Origin: Shewanella benthica KT99
GTDB taxonomy: Bacteria > Pseudomonadota > Gammaproteobacteria > Enterobacterales > Shewanellaceae
Reading direction: 5' to 3'
Length of the DNA: 64,000 nt
Assembly (NCBI RefSeq): GCF_000172075.1
Contig: NZ_ABIC01000024.1
Span: 1 to 64,000, forward strand
Part shown: positions 9,376 through 18,628 of the stretch, one piece after another
Position numbering within the stretch: position 1 is the stretch's first letter
Layout of the letters: the number at the start of each line of letters is the position of its first letter
Notes under the pieces: generated by a model
Databases searched by the model: none
What the model saw: the letters and a program-made list of their open reading frames with translations, nothing else
Told to the model about the DNA's origin: nothing
Translations under genes and position numbers: made by a program

Positions 9376-9525
9376 ATGTCACCATCAAAGAGTCAGCCAG
9401 TTAAAAGAGAAACCACGACCAGAGTGATTCTGGTTGTCAGCTCTACTCTTGTGCTTGCCGCTATTTTTGAACCGGTTGAAGCCCTGTTTATTCGGGCTCT
9501 CACCATGGTTTGTTTTCTGTTTTAG
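9376..9525 (+). CDS. Small hydrophobic protein, 49 aa, unknown function
   Basis: The ORF encodes MSPSKSQPVKRETTTRVILV... with one hydrophobic stretch (about residues 17-30) after a basic N-terminus, consistent with a small inner-membrane protein. A short AGG lies 5 nt before the ATG. The next small ORF starts 21 nt after the stop. I do not recognise the family. It fits a gap without other coding signal, but so short an ORF may be chance. Confidence 0.4.
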   Translation: MSPSKSQPVKRETTTRVILVVSSTLVLAAIFEPVEALFIRALTMVCFLF

Positions 9526-9546
9526 AGAGTCCTTCGCGGAGGTCAG

Positions 9547-9816
9547 ATGAAGCCGTTAAGGATCTGTTTTGCCACTCTGATGATCTGGCTGGGCTATAAG
9601 TTGCTCAAGTCGATGCCTTATTTAGCTTACCAAGGCAAGCGCAACGGCAAGAGAAAGGTTAAATCACAAATTCTGATTGTTTACTTTGGTATAGCCCATC
9701 ATGACAAGGTCTTTACCTTGGTTGGTATATTTATCAAAAAGCTGTTGGATATCATTCGGGGCTTGGACATCTTGGCTAAATCCATGCTTTCGGTAAAATC
9801 CCACCAGGTGTGGTAG
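9547..9816 (+). CDS. Small protein of unknown function, N-terminus plausible
   Basis: GGAGG sits at a good distance before ATG 9547. The first 40 codons (MKPLRICFATLMIWLGYKLL..., a membrane segment and a basic tail) look coding and may pair with the 49-aa ORF just upstream. From 9664 the frame runs antisense to the well-supported acetyltransferase gene, so the C-terminal half is doubtful. It may be a gene fused to or overlapping its convergent neighbour. Confidence 0.3.
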   Translation: MKPLRICFATLMIWLGYKLLKSMPYLAYQGKRNGKRKVKSQILIVYFGIAHHDKVFTLVGIFIKKLLDIIRGLDILAKSMLSVKSHQVW

Positions 9817-10197
9817 AGAAAACAGATAGGTTTCTTTTGCTGTCAGTTTATCTGCTACTCGCTGCATTAGCTGGTGGCCTATACCTTTTCCTCTATGGTC
9901 TGGGTGAACCAGCATACCGTTCAGTAAGTTAAATTCTCCAATAGGCCTAAGCCTGAGACTTGCAAGAATCTGCTCTGCTTTAATGTATGAGCCAGGGGGG
10001 CAAGTGTGTTCATCATCATTTATCAATAAACTTATCTTCTCAGCTTTGATGTCAGAGTCAGCGGGGTAAGTGTGTTCATTATCATTTATCAATAAGGCTA
10101 TCTGCTCTTTTCGACTGATGCGGGTATAGGGCATGTAACTGCGGTAAAAGCCGTAGACGCCTCTGCGGTGTAGATTATCTAGCCAAATTAACTGCAA
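9664..10197 (-). CDS. GNAT N-acetyltransferase with internal 22-residue duplication
   Basis: The 177-aa product has acetyl-CoA-binding motif A in MLVHPDHRGKGIGHQLMQ and a C-terminal FYRKHGF typical of GNAT enzymes. Residues about 32-75 contain a tandem repeat: LLINDNEHTYPADSDIKAE is followed by LLINDDEHTCPPGSYIKAE. In DNA this is two 66-bp units (about 9970-10100). The duplication is in frame and lies between early beta strands, so activity may or may not survive. The substrate is unknown. Confidence 0.82.
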   Translation of the reverse strand: MQLIWLDNLHRRGVYGFYRSYMPYTRISRKEQIALLINDNEHTYPADSDIKAEKISLLINDDEHTCPPGSYIKAEQILASLRLRPIGEFNLLNGMLVHPDHRGKGIGHQLMQRVADKLTAKETYLFSLPHLVGFYRKHGFSQDVQAPNDIQQLFDKYTNQGKDLVMMGYTKVNNQNL

Positions 10198-10589
10198 TGT
10201 GAATGTCTCATAAGCGCCAAGAATTTTGGCTGTGTGGATTATCGAAGAAGTTTATTGAACACTCAATAGGAAAATAGGTTTCAGCTAGGCTTCAGGGGTC
10301 TTCTTCGGGGATGACAAGGTTAAATAAGAGTGAAGTTGCTAAGTTAGCAGGAAATACAGACTCGTTAGCTAACTCGTTATTACGCCATCGATATCAGTAA
10401 TCCAGATAGCCCCTCAAATTATAATTCCTCCTAGGGATGCAGATGTTGACGGGAATCCCCCATCAACCAATATCTATCTGATGACAAATCAGGGCTAAGT
10501 AATTAGCAATAGTGTCACTGGTTTTGAGATGAGTTGATCTCTGCTTATCGTTAAGTGATGCTATTTTCTTCTGGTAATATCTGCTCGGA
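10198..10589. other. Intergenic stretch with no recognised feature
   Basis: This 392-bp stretch lies between the acetyltransferase start and the sensor kinase stop, both on the minus strand. I see no ORF with a ribosome site, no tRNA-like fold and no clear terminator. It should hold the acetyltransferase promoter. Confidence 0.5.
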
Positions 10590-11972
10590 TTAGCTAAAGC
10601 TCAGGCTAAATTTGGCGCCGCCCAGCGTATCTGAGCGAGACACTGAAAGTTGGCCCTGATAACTGTCAACCAAATCACGAACTATGGCCAGTCCTATGCC
10701 GTTTCCCTGTTGGTAGGAGTCGGCGCGTATGCCGCGTTCGAAGATTTCACTCTCAAGTTCGGGTGATACTCCCGGGCCATCATCCTCTATATCTATGTTG
10801 AGTCTGGTGTCTTTCATGCTGACGGTCAGGTGCACTCGAGCCTTGGCAGCCTTACAGGCATTGTCGAGCAAGTTACCTAATATTTCGATTAAATCGGCTT
10901 CGTCACCCTTGAAAATACACAGTTTGTCGACACTAGAGTTTATCTCTATCTGAGGTTCACGGTATATTTTTGGCAAGGTCCTCACTAGCTTATCTGACAC
11001 CGACATGACATTAACGCCTAAGTGCCAGGATGACCCGGCTGCCGTTTGTGCTCGTTTGAGTTGATGACTTATGATGCGGCTAATGATATTGGTTTGCTCG
11101 AATGAACTCTTGCTCAAACCTTTCTGACTTTGAATCACTGCCAGTGGCGTTTTTAGGCTATGGGCCAGATCCGCTAGGGCATTGCGGTAACGTTTTCGCT
11201 GGCGCTGCTCGGTGTTGAGCAGGGTGTTGAGTTGTCTCGCTACAGCTTGCAGTTCATTGGGATACTTTGCCTGAAGCTGCATGGCCTTGCCTTGCTCTAT
11301 CTCGTTAAGTTCTCGCGTAAACTGAGCCAAGGGCTTGAGAGTCCAAAGCAGCCAAGCCAGCTGAACTAATACCAGGAAAACCATCAAGATCAGTAACCAG
11401 CTCCAAAGATGTTGACTGAATAAATCTATTTGGTCCTGGTAGTCGAGTTGATCTTTAATGATGTGCACCGTGATTGGGAAGGCGACATAGTCAACATTCA
11501 ATCCATCATTGGATAAGACTTTACGTTCGAAACTAGCGCTGTAGCTGTAGATAATATGGGGCTTGCCATCAATCTCTATCTCCTTAAACTCACTTTGACC
11601 TATCTCTGGCTGGGGCAAGTTCTCGGGCAAGTCCAGCCCTAGAAGTGAGTTGGATTGCCAACTGACACTGTTTTTTTTGCTATCGGGATTTGGCGTTGAA
11701 ATGAGTGCAAATAAGCCAGATTGAATCACATTAAATTGATTCTCTGCTAAGGCTTCGGGCATCATAAGTTGGCCGTTATCCACCTCGGTCACGGCTAAAA
11801 TTGAGTAGAGATAGGCTTTTAATTCATTTTTGGCCGATGCCGAGACTTGTTGTTTGAATGCATCGTTCAGGGTAAAACCAATCAAGGGCAGTAAGATTAG
11901 GATCAGCAAGAGCGCGCTGATAATCAGGCGTGCCTTGAGTGAATTCATCAGGTTTGATAGTTTATTTAGCAT
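10590..11972 (-). CDS. PhoQ-like sensor histidine kinase
   Basis: Several Met codons lie at the N-terminus; MLNKLSNLMNSLKARL (from 11972) gives a minimal overlap with the upstream regulator, while the frame is open from 11999. A membrane segment (about residues 18-40 from the first Met) and a second near 195-215 flank a periplasmic domain of about 150 aa. HAMP and HisKA follow. The phosphorylation site LADLAHSLKTPLAVIQS closely matches the PhoQ H box. The ATPase has NLLDNACKAA, DDGPGVSP and GNGIGLAIV. The partner regulator gene overlaps its start. The ligand is unknown; Mg2+, cationic peptides or acidity would fit PhoQ. Confidence 0.85.
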   Translation of the reverse strand: MLNKLSNLMNSLKARLIISALLLILILLPLIGFTLNDAFKQQVSASAKNELKAYLYSILAVTEVDNGQLMMPEALAENQFNVIQSGLFALISTPNPDSKKNSVSWQSNSLLGLDLPENLPQPEIGQSEFKEIEIDGKPHIIYSYSASFERKVLSNDGLNVDYVAFPITVHIIKDQLDYQDQIDLFSQHLWSWLLILMVFLVLVQLAWLLWTLKPLAQFTRELNEIEQGKAMQLQAKYPNELQAVARQLNTLLNTEQRQRKRYRNALADLAHSLKTPLAVIQSQKGLSKSSFEQTNIISRIISHQLKRAQTAAGSSWHLGVNVMSVSDKLVRTLPKIYREPQIEINSSVDKLCIFKGDEADLIEILGNLLDNACKAAKARVHLTVSMKDTRLNIDIEDDGPGVSPELESEIFERGIRADSYQQGNGIGLAIVRDLVDSYQGQLSVSRSDTLGGAKFSLSFS

Positions 11973-12675
11973 CCGGTCCATCTTCAGTGTGCTGTTCACC
12001 GCGAGCCAGTGGCTTCAAACGATAACCTTGTCCCCTCAATGTTTCTATCAGTCCGAGCTGATTGTCTGGATCTAACTTCTTGCGCAACCTGCGAATAAAG
12101 ACCTCGATCACGTTAGAGTCTAAGTCGAAGTCTTGATCGTAGATATGCTCAATCAGCACAGTCTTAGATTTAACCTCTCCTGGGTGCAGCATAAAAAACT
12201 CGAATAGCTTGTATTCAGAGCTGCTTAAATTCATTAGCTGACCGGACTTCTTAACCTCTAGCGTACTGGTATTGATGCTGAAAGGTCCATTGTAGACCAG
12301 TGGACTGGCCTTGCCTGCCGAGCGACGGATCAAGGCATTGAGCCGGGCGATCAGCTCTTCAGGATGGAAAGGTTTCGTCAGGTAATCATCGGCGCCGGCA
12401 TCTAAGCCCTCTACCTTATCTTGCCAGCTATCACGGGCGGTTAAGATCAAGATGGGAAAGTCTATCTCTTGCTCTCTGAGTTTAGTGATCAGTTCGATGC
12501 CGTTCAGCTTAGGTAATCCGATATCTATGATCGCGGCATCATAGATATACTCACTTCCCTGAAACAAACCATCTTCTCCGTCACTGGCCACATCCAAGGT
12601 GAAATTGGCATCGAGCAGGTGCTGTTTAAGATTGTTTTGTAGTTCGATATCATCTTCAACTAACAGTATTCGCAT
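11962..12675 (-). CDS. PhoP-like response regulator
   Basis: This is an OmpR-family regulator of 237 aa. The receiver domain has E8/D9, phosphoacceptor Asp in AAIIDIGLPKLNG and the LTKPF switch. The winged helix ends with IETLRGQGYRLKP. The sequence MRILLVEDDIELQNNLKQHL resembles PhoP. Its 3' end overlaps the kinase gene, and the PepSY gene lies 46 bp upstream on the same strand, making a three-gene operon pepSY-RR-HK. Confidence 0.88.
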   Translation of the reverse strand: MRILLVEDDIELQNNLKQHLLDANFTLDVASDGEDGLFQGSEYIYDAAIIDIGLPKLNGIELITKLREQEIDFPILILTARDSWQDKVEGLDAGADDYLTKPFHPEELIARLNALIRRSAGKASPLVYNGPFSINTSTLEVKKSGQLMNLSSSEYKLFEFFMLHPGEVKSKTVLIEHIYDQDFDLDSNVIEVFIRRLRKKLDPDNQLGLIETLRGQGYRLKPLARGEQHTEDGPDAK

Positions 12676-12721
12676 TGGATCACCTGTGTAAATTCATCAT
12701 GTTAAGTCTTTAAGTTGCAAA

Positions 12722-13087
12722 TTAGTTTCTACGCACACTGCCGGTTTTGGCATCGACAGACACATAAAATACGGCACCGGAACTGGATAATAACTTGACT
12801 CGGTAACCAGGATTGCCCTTGACTCGGCTCGATTGCACCTTGAGTACCTTGCCCGGATATTGACGCTTGACTAACTGAATAGCCTGTTGAGAACTGGTGA
12901 CTCTTAACTTATACGGAGGCTTTTTAGACTGAGCGGCGATGCTCATCGAACTTAAGCTAACGGCATTGACTGATATTATAGCTGAAACCAGTGATAGCTT
13001 AGTCACACTCGAGGCCACTCCCTGTAGCGGAAACAGTAAACAAGCCGATGTGAGTAAAGCTAATATGAAGCTCGAAGCCAATTTCAT
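12722..13087 (-). CDS. Periplasmic PepSY domain protein
   Basis: The 121-aa protein has an N-terminal signal or anchor (residues 1-26, ending GVASS). One PepSY domain covers about 60-120, with the typical AIQLVKRQYPGKVLKV and a final YVSVDAKTGSVRRN. PepSY proteins are often encoded next to two-component systems and may tune sensors or periplasmic peptidases. It is the first gene of the operon with the PhoP/PhoQ-like pair. Confidence 0.85.
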   Translation of the reverse strand: MKLASSFILALLTSACLLFPLQGVASSVTKLSLVSAIISVNAVSLSSMSIAAQSKKPPYKLRVTSSQQAIQLVKRQYPGKVLKVQSSRVKGNPGYRVKLLSSSGAVFYVSVDAKTGSVRRN

Positions 13088-13388
13088 TGAGTATGTCCGA
13101 TGTTTAAATGCCTTTATTTGTTATCAGTGTAAATATCCCATTCTTAAGACACAAGTTTTAAAGCGCTTGTCTAAGAAATCAAAGCCATGAACGAGTCAGT
13201 TCAATGGGCGCCAGTGGTGCTCTTATAGTTATACCTCAGCTAAGATGAACCCAAGATGACAATGCTTAATGCATTAGAGCCGCAGGGGAACTTGCCTTCG
13301 AATTTTACTCCATAGCATTTTTAGCGTTCAGCTTATGTTCACCTTAAATCGTCTTTAATGGTCTCAACGACAGAATATTGAGGTTTAT

Positions 13389-14351
13389 ATGATGAATGTG
13401 AACATAAAGAATCAAGCCAGAGAGTGTAATTGCGTAAAAATAGATACAGAAACCAGAGTTAGCTCAGGTACTCAATCTTGGGTGGGCAAGCGAATATCTG
13501 CATTAAGTTTGATTGCAGGGGCCTTAATATCGTTTATTCCAAGTGCTTATGCGAGTGACGAACAGGGTGCCAGCCAGATAGAGAGGGTAAACTTACAGGC
13601 GTTTTCAGTTGGAAATCAAGTCCAATCCGTGCAACAAGATGAGCTGAATACGCGATTAAGCCAGTTGCAGCAACATGTGCAACTTATCCTACCCAGTATA
13701 AAAGCTAAATCTCGAGAAGAGGTCATTGCCGACCATAAAAATGGCAATATTTCGCTTCAGTACTCTCTGCAGAAAAGCGGGTTAAAAACAGTCAGTGACT
13801 ATGTTCAGTCGACTATACCCAAGGCCTTTTCTAACCCCATCTATCATGAGTTTTCAATCTATGAAGCCAGCAGTCGCCTGTTCGTCGATGATGATGCTGA
13901 CGGTTTTTTTCAAACCTTTAGTGTGACCTTCGATGCCGATGTCTATGGGCCCGATGCGGTCGAGGTCGCCGATGTCTACGCAGAGCTCTACTTGAGCCGA
14001 GACGGTGGTCCTTGGGTGCATTATTACAGCACAGATATTTTTACCATACTGGGTGACTCGAGTGATGATGATTTTGAAGTCTTGACCACGCTGCATAATG
14101 GCTATTATACCGACTATTATGACGTGTTGGTGGATCTATACGAAGTGGGCTTCGACGATATTGTCGCCAGCATAAGTTCTGCTGATACAGATAATTTATA
14201 TGCCTTGCCGCTGGAGAGTAGCGATAGAGACACAGTATATACAGGAGGAGATTCTAGTAGTAAAGGTCATGGCGGCGGGGCATTTTCATTAATTTCTCTT
14301 TTGGGCCTAGGTCTGTTTGCGGGTCTGAGAAGGCGTAACTATCAGTCTTGA
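13389..14351 (+). CDS. GlyGly-CTERM (rhombosortase substrate) surface protein
   Basis: The 320-aa protein has a long N-region, a signal segment at about 34-56 (ISALSLIAGALISFIPSAYA) and a C-terminal sorting signal. This signal is a GGGAF motif, then the hydrophobic SLISLLGLGLFAGL, then RRR, which is the GlyGly-CTERM pattern processed by rhombosortase. The middle part is acidic with beta-rich FVDDDADGFFQTFSVTFDAD and tyrosine/aspartate-rich repeats. It resembles 'choice-of-anchor H' proteins of Shewanella; this is from memory of the family pattern. The function is unknown. ATG 13389 is followed at once by a second ATG. Confidence 0.78.
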   Translation: MMNVNIKNQARECNCVKIDTETRVSSGTQSWVGKRISALSLIAGALISFIPSAYASDEQGASQIERVNLQAFSVGNQVQSVQQDELNTRLSQLQQHVQLILPSIKAKSREEVIADHKNGNISLQYSLQKSGLKTVSDYVQSTIPKAFSNPIYHEFSIYEASSRLFVDDDADGFFQTFSVTFDADVYGPDAVEVADVYAELYLSRDGGPWVHYYSTDIFTILGDSSDDDFEVLTTLHNGYYTDYYDVLVDLYEVGFDDIVASISSADTDNLYALPLESSDRDTVYTGGDSSSKGHGGGAFSLISLLGLGLFAGLRRRNYQS

Positions 14352-14501
14352 TTCTTGTTTGGTTCATTAGTGAATAATATTCAAGAGTAAAATAAAGGTT
14401 TTTTCTTGGCATTTACTTTGTAAAAAACATCGAAAAACTCGCTCAAATGGATACCAAGGTCACATTTTTGTATTGGCATGTGAAATGCCTGTTGTAATGC
14501 T

Positions 14502-14520
14502 ATCAATAATCATTATCATT
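14502..14520 (+). promoter_or_regulatory. Fur box upstream of TonB receptor
   Basis: ATCAATAATCATTATCATT matches most of the 19-bp Fur consensus; the right half (AATCATTATCATT) is perfect. It is 32 bp before the receptor ATG, so iron repression is expected. Confidence 0.82.
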
Positions 14521-14551
14521 CCGCCCATAATACTAATGGGGGATAATATCG

Positions 14552-17014
14552 ATGCAACAATTTCGTTTTTCACTACTTGCTGTCGCGTGCGCATCAGCTT
14601 TTTTACCTGGGCTTCTGTCAGCTAATGAGCAGGCTCAAGCGCCAGAGAAAGTGCAAGCGGCAGAGCTGAAAAACAAGGATATAGAGCGTATCACTGTCTA
14701 TGGAAGACAAAACCAAGTGGTCATGAATTCGGGTCTAGCGACAAAGTCAAATATGTCATTAATGGAAACACCTGCGGCCGTCGTCATCGTCGATGAAGAG
14801 CTAATCAATGCCCAAGGCGTGAATAATCTGCAAGATCTGGTGCGTAATATCAGTGGTGTGACGCAGGCGGGTAATAACTATGGTATTGGTGATAACTTAG
14901 TGATCCGCGGACTCGGTGCTAACTATACCTATGACGGCATGTATGGCGGCGCAGGACTTGGCAACACCTTTAATCCAACACGCTCTCTGACTAATGTTGA
15001 GTCGGTAGAAGTGCTCAAAGGCCCGGCGACAGGTTTGTATGGTATGGGCAGCGCCGGCGGCGTGATTAACCTTATCGAGAAGAAGCCTGAATTTGACAGT
15101 CGCCACGATATTGGTGTCGAGCTGGGTCAATGGGATTCCTATGCGCTGAGTATCGATAGCACGGGGGGATTGACTGACAAGCTGGCCTACCGCGTCGTTG
15201 CTAAAACGGCTCGCAGTGACGGCTATCGTGATATAGGTACCGATCGCGATGAAGTCTATACCTCAATCAAATATGTGTTCGACGACAGCCAGGACTTAAT
15301 GCTGTCGGCTGCATATATCAAGGATGCCATCGCAGTCGATTCTATCGGTCATCCCATTCGCATCTATAATGCTGAATCTGTCGGCGGGAAAACTGCCGGA
15401 GAAGCCAGTTGGCAAGATCTAATCAACGACCCAGAAGGCAAAGGCATTCAACTGACCGATGAGCAACGTCAGCAACTAGCCGATTCATTATCTGCCAGTG
15501 ATGGTTTAACCCCTTATGCTTTCGGCCATGCTGGTATTATTTCACCGATAGCGAAAGACAACGCAGGCGAAGAGCTGAGATTTAAGCTGACCCACAATAT
15601 CTTCTTCAACGAAAATCTATTTTTGAATCAGCAGCTGCAATATCGTGATTACAGCTCAGGTTTCACCCGCCAAACTGGCGCCTACAACTATGTATATTGG
15701 GATCGCCGGGGCACCATCAATGCTGACCCTCGTGCGCCACTGCTTGAAGACGGTGTACTTTACCCGTTTGCGGCTCGCCGTCAGGAGTATCGTAAAGCCT
15801 CGGCCGATGAGACCTCATGGCAGTATTTCGCCGACTTGAGATACGATTTCGAACTTGCCGGTATAGATAATGAACTGTTAGTTAATGCCAATTTTGAAGA
15901 CCGTGATATACGCTCCAAGCAGTATTCGATTTATGATGCCGATAAGGTCATAAAGAACAAGGCGGGTGATGTCATCTATCAGGGGCAACATCCTTATATC
16001 TATGATATTCGAGATCCTAACTGGGGCGAAGGCTCCTTCGAGGATTACGATCCTCTGCTGACCAGCAACTACAACAAGAAGGTGAGTGCCTGGGGCGTTG
16101 GCCTGCAGCATGTCGGTTACTTTGGTTATGGCTTTACTACACGTGTAGGCGTGGCGTTTAACGAGATAAAGCAAAGCTATGAGCACTTCGGTGTCGATGC
16201 GCGTTATCGCGCCAGTGCCGCCGACCCCACCCCAAGGGCGGATAGTTCAGATAATGGTATCACCTATAACTTAGGCGTGACCTATATGCCGACCGATGAC
16301 CTGTCATTTTTCGTCAATCACTCTAAAGGCCGCACGGCTTACAGCATGCTAGGTGGTGTAAAAGGTGATGGTTCAGACAGACTGGATTCAGAGTCGGAGA
16401 GTGACGACCTAGGCATGCGCTTCAAGGCATTTGATGATCAGATGCTGACCTCCTTGGTGTTCTTCAAGAGCTCACGCACTAATCTGCAATACTCAAATCC
16501 AGCTTATGAAGAAGATGTTTCAGGGCCAAACGTGCCGAAAAACTTCTATGACGGCAAGGAAGTGACCACAGGTGTCGAGTTAGACATGAACGCTCATTTG
16601 AATGAGCAGTGGATGATCAACGTTAACGGTGTTTACCAAGATGCGCGTGATAAGAAAGATCCCAATCGCAGCAGCTATGATACTCGTCAAAAGGGCGTGC
16701 CTTATGTGACAGCCAGTGCTTGGGTCACCTATGGCGCCGAGTGGTTCTCACTCTCTAGCCCAGTCGATATCAGCTTAGGTGCAAAATACGTCGACGATCG
16801 CAGCACGAACTCAAGCTCATTTGGTATTCTCAATGGTCATGTGCCAAGTTATACGGTATTTGATTCGGCCATCAGCTATCAGGCCGATAACTGGAAGCTA
16901 CAGTTGAACGTCAACAACTTGTTCAATGAGACTTACTACAACAAGGCCATGTTCCTCGGTGGCATGCCAGGTGAAGAGCGTAATGCCAAGCTGACCTTTA
17001 ATTATCAGTTGTAA
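14552..17014 (+). CDS. TonB-dependent siderophore receptor
   Basis: The 820-aa protein has a signal peptide cleaved near LLSANEQ and a TonB-box-like ERITVYGR. A plug domain (about 60-170) contains NLQDLVRNISGVTQAGN and VEVLKGPATGLYGMGSAGGVINLIEKKP. A 22-strand barrel follows, with the usual C-terminal VNNLFNETYYNKA. The overall pattern fits FhuE/FpvA/FoxA-type ferric-siderophore receptors. It imports ferric siderophore across the outer membrane with TonB energy. The Fur box just upstream supports iron control. The ligand cannot be named. Confidence 0.92.
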   Translation: MQQFRFSLLAVACASAFLPGLLSANEQAQAPEKVQAAELKNKDIERITVYGRQNQVVMNSGLATKSNMSLMETPAAVVIVDEELINAQGVNNLQDLVRNISGVTQAGNNYGIGDNLVIRGLGANYTYDGMYGGAGLGNTFNPTRSLTNVESVEVLKGPATGLYGMGSAGGVINLIEKKPEFDSRHDIGVELGQWDSYALSIDSTGGLTDKLAYRVVAKTARSDGYRDIGTDRDEVYTSIKYVFDDSQDLMLSAAYIKDAIAVDSIGHPIRIYNAESVGGKTAGEASWQDLINDPEGKGIQLTDEQRQQLADSLSASDGLTPYAFGHAGIISPIAKDNAGEELRFKLTHNIFFNENLFLNQQLQYRDYSSGFTRQTGAYNYVYWDRRGTINADPRAPLLEDGVLYPFAARRQEYRKASADETSWQYFADLRYDFELAGIDNELLVNANFEDRDIRSKQYSIYDADKVIKNKAGDVIYQGQHPYIYDIRDPNWGEGSFEDYDPLLTSNYNKKVSAWGVGLQHVGYFGYGFTTRVGVAFNEIKQSYEHFGVDARYRASAADPTPRADSSDNGITYNLGVTYMPTDDLSFFVNHSKGRTAYSMLGGVKGDGSDRLDSESESDDLGMRFKAFDDQMLTSLVFFKSSRTNLQYSNPAYEEDVSGPNVPKNFYDGKEVTTGVELDMNAHLNEQWMINVNGVYQDARDKKDPNRSSYDTRQKGVPYVTASAWVTYGAEWFSLSSPVDISLGAKYVDDRSTNSSSFGILNGHVPSYTVFDSAISYQADNWKLQLNVNNLFNETYYNKAMFLGGMPGEERNAKLTFNYQL

Positions 17015-17025
17015 GCTTTAGGCTT

Positions 17026-17083
17026 CTTAGCTTCTTAGCTACTTAGCTACTTAGCTACTTAGCTACTTAGCTACTTGCTACGA
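17026..17083. repeat. Short tandem repeat, unit CTTAGCTA
   Basis: About six to seven copies of the 8-mer CTTAGCTA or close variants follow 10 bp after the TonB receptor stop. Each unit contains TAGCTA, so the array is also rich in small palindromes. It is a slippage-prone tract with no coding role. Confidence 0.85.
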
Positions 17084-17182
17084 GCTACGAGTTTGTAGCG
17101 TGTTTTTGAAAGTGCAGCCTTGACTCATCATTAGCACTATCTGTCAGTAAAGCCATACCTGGACTTGAAAAGCTATATTTGC

Positions 17183-17216
17183 ATCTGCATCAGTTGTGAC
17201 CACAACTGATGCAGAT
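17183..17216. repeat. Perfect 15-bp inverted repeat
   Basis: ATCTGCATCAGTTGT, a 4-nt loop GACC, and its exact complement. No T tract follows on either strand, so it is not a normal terminator, although it might stop receptor transcripts. It lies directly before the M20 peptidase remnant and may mark the breakpoint that removed its 5' end. Confidence 0.75.
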
Positions 17217-17225
17217 AATCAATCG

Positions 17226-17945
17226 GTTGGCAGGGCACCCTGATGATGGTGGCACAACCCGCGGAAGAGGTCGGTGGATATCACCATTAAAGGCAAGGGA
17301 GGCCATGGCGCCTATCCCCACATGACTATCGACCCTGTGGTGTTAGCCGCACGGACTGTGATGGCGCTGCAGACCATATCGAGTCGAGAGATCTCACCAC
17401 TTGAGCCGAATGTGATCACCGTTGGTTCTATTCATGGGGGCGCTAAGCACAACATCATCTCCAATGAAGTGAAACTTCAGCTCACCCTGAGATCTTATAA
17501 TCCACAAGTTCGTCAGCAACAGATTGCCGCAATAAAGCGCATGACAAAGGGCATAGCCATGAGTGCAGGCCTGCCTGATAGTTTAATGCCTGTGGTCTAT
17601 GTTCATGAAGATGAGACCATACCTTCTACCTATAATGCCCCTGAGTTAGCCAGCTCAGTTCAAGCCAGTATCGAGCGCGAGATAGGTAAGACTAATGTGG
17701 TTAAATCTGAGCCTGTTATGGCCGGTGAAGATTTTGGCCTCTATGGTCTCACATCCCAGAAGCGTCCCATCACCATATTCTGGCTTGGCGCCGTAGAGCC
17801 TAAATTGTATCAAGCCAGTAAGGCTTCTGGGGAAAGTTTACCATCACTTCACTCGAGTCAATTTGCCCCCGACTACCCTTTGACTATTAGCACAGGCGTA
17901 AGAGCCATGAGCCGAAGTGCCATGGATCTGTTTAACGGGGTATAA
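17226..17945 (+). pseudogene. M20 family amidohydrolase/peptidase remnant
   Basis: An open frame from GTG 17274 gives 223 aa of an M20D amidohydrolase C-terminal region (VDITIKGKGGHGAYPH, SIHGGAKHNIIS, VMAGEDFGLYG). Just upstream, in another frame (about 17236-17275), is TLMMVAQPAEEVGG, the motif that normally precedes it by some 50 residues. So the N-terminal catalytic half and an internal segment are deleted and the join is out of frame. Zinc ligands of the N-terminal half are missing. It is a dead gene with no start of its own. Confidence 0.85.
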
Positions 17946-18035
17946 GCATTAAATAAGCACCAAATTCATAAGAATCAGCTTAACTGAAAGCAAGCTGAGT
18001 CATTTTTATTAAGCCGTTACATCACCTTCCTATTT

Positions 18036-18482
18036 TTAACCTGCTCGCTGATGAGTCATCTTGGTCGCTATTGAAAAACGGTTCCAGGCATTGATCATGA
18101 TGACCTGCATTATCACTTGAGCTATCTGATCTTCACCTAATAACTCGAGACAGGCTTGATAAGTGCTGTCGGTTAGACCCGCTTGTGAAACGTGCGTGAG
18201 CTCATCGGTGAGGGCGAGTACCGCCCGCTCAGCAGCATCAAATAGGGGAGATTCTTTCCAGGCCGATACTGCAAATAACTTCTGTGGTGGTATGCCTGCT
18301 TTCAAAGCCTCTTGTGTATGCATTTGAATACAATAAGCGCACTGATTAATCATGGATGCGCGGATCTTGATTAGCTCTTTTAGTGCTGACGATAGTTTAG
18401 TTTCTGCCAGATAATTCTCGACTGACATCATGGCAGTTAATGCGGCTGGCTGTGTTTGGGCGATATCGATACGTTTTGTCAT
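18036..18482 (-). CDS. AhpD/carboxymuconolactone decarboxylase family protein
   Basis: The 148-aa protein has the CMD/AhpD core: ELIKIRASMINQCAYCIQMHT carries the redox CxxC (CAYC) followed by the conserved His three residues on. Members are alkylhydroperoxidase-like or of unknown function. It is divergently transcribed from a LysR gene across 146 bp, a typical target/regulator layout; that regulator is now frameshifted. Confidence 0.88.
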   Translation of the reverse strand: MTKRIDIAQTQPAALTAMMSVENYLAETKLSSALKELIKIRASMINQCAYCIQMHTQEALKAGIPPQKLFAVSAWKESPLFDAAERAVLALTDELTHVSQAGLTDSTYQACLELLGEDQIAQVIMQVIMINAWNRFSIATKMTHQRAG

Positions 18483-18628
18483 CTTTTGGTCCTTTATTGA
18501 GGTTTAAATCGGCTTTATTGGGATGACATAATTGTGCATAATTCTAACTATTAACTGAATACACGTATAAACTGAAACAGCTTTGCGTAAATCGCAAAGA
18601 TGATGTTGGAGATACTGAGGCATGGGAA

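Noticed and set aside
17024-17100. CTTAGCTA array as a CRISPR or ncRNA
   Set aside because: Units are 8 bp with no spacers and no stable structure beyond small palindromes.
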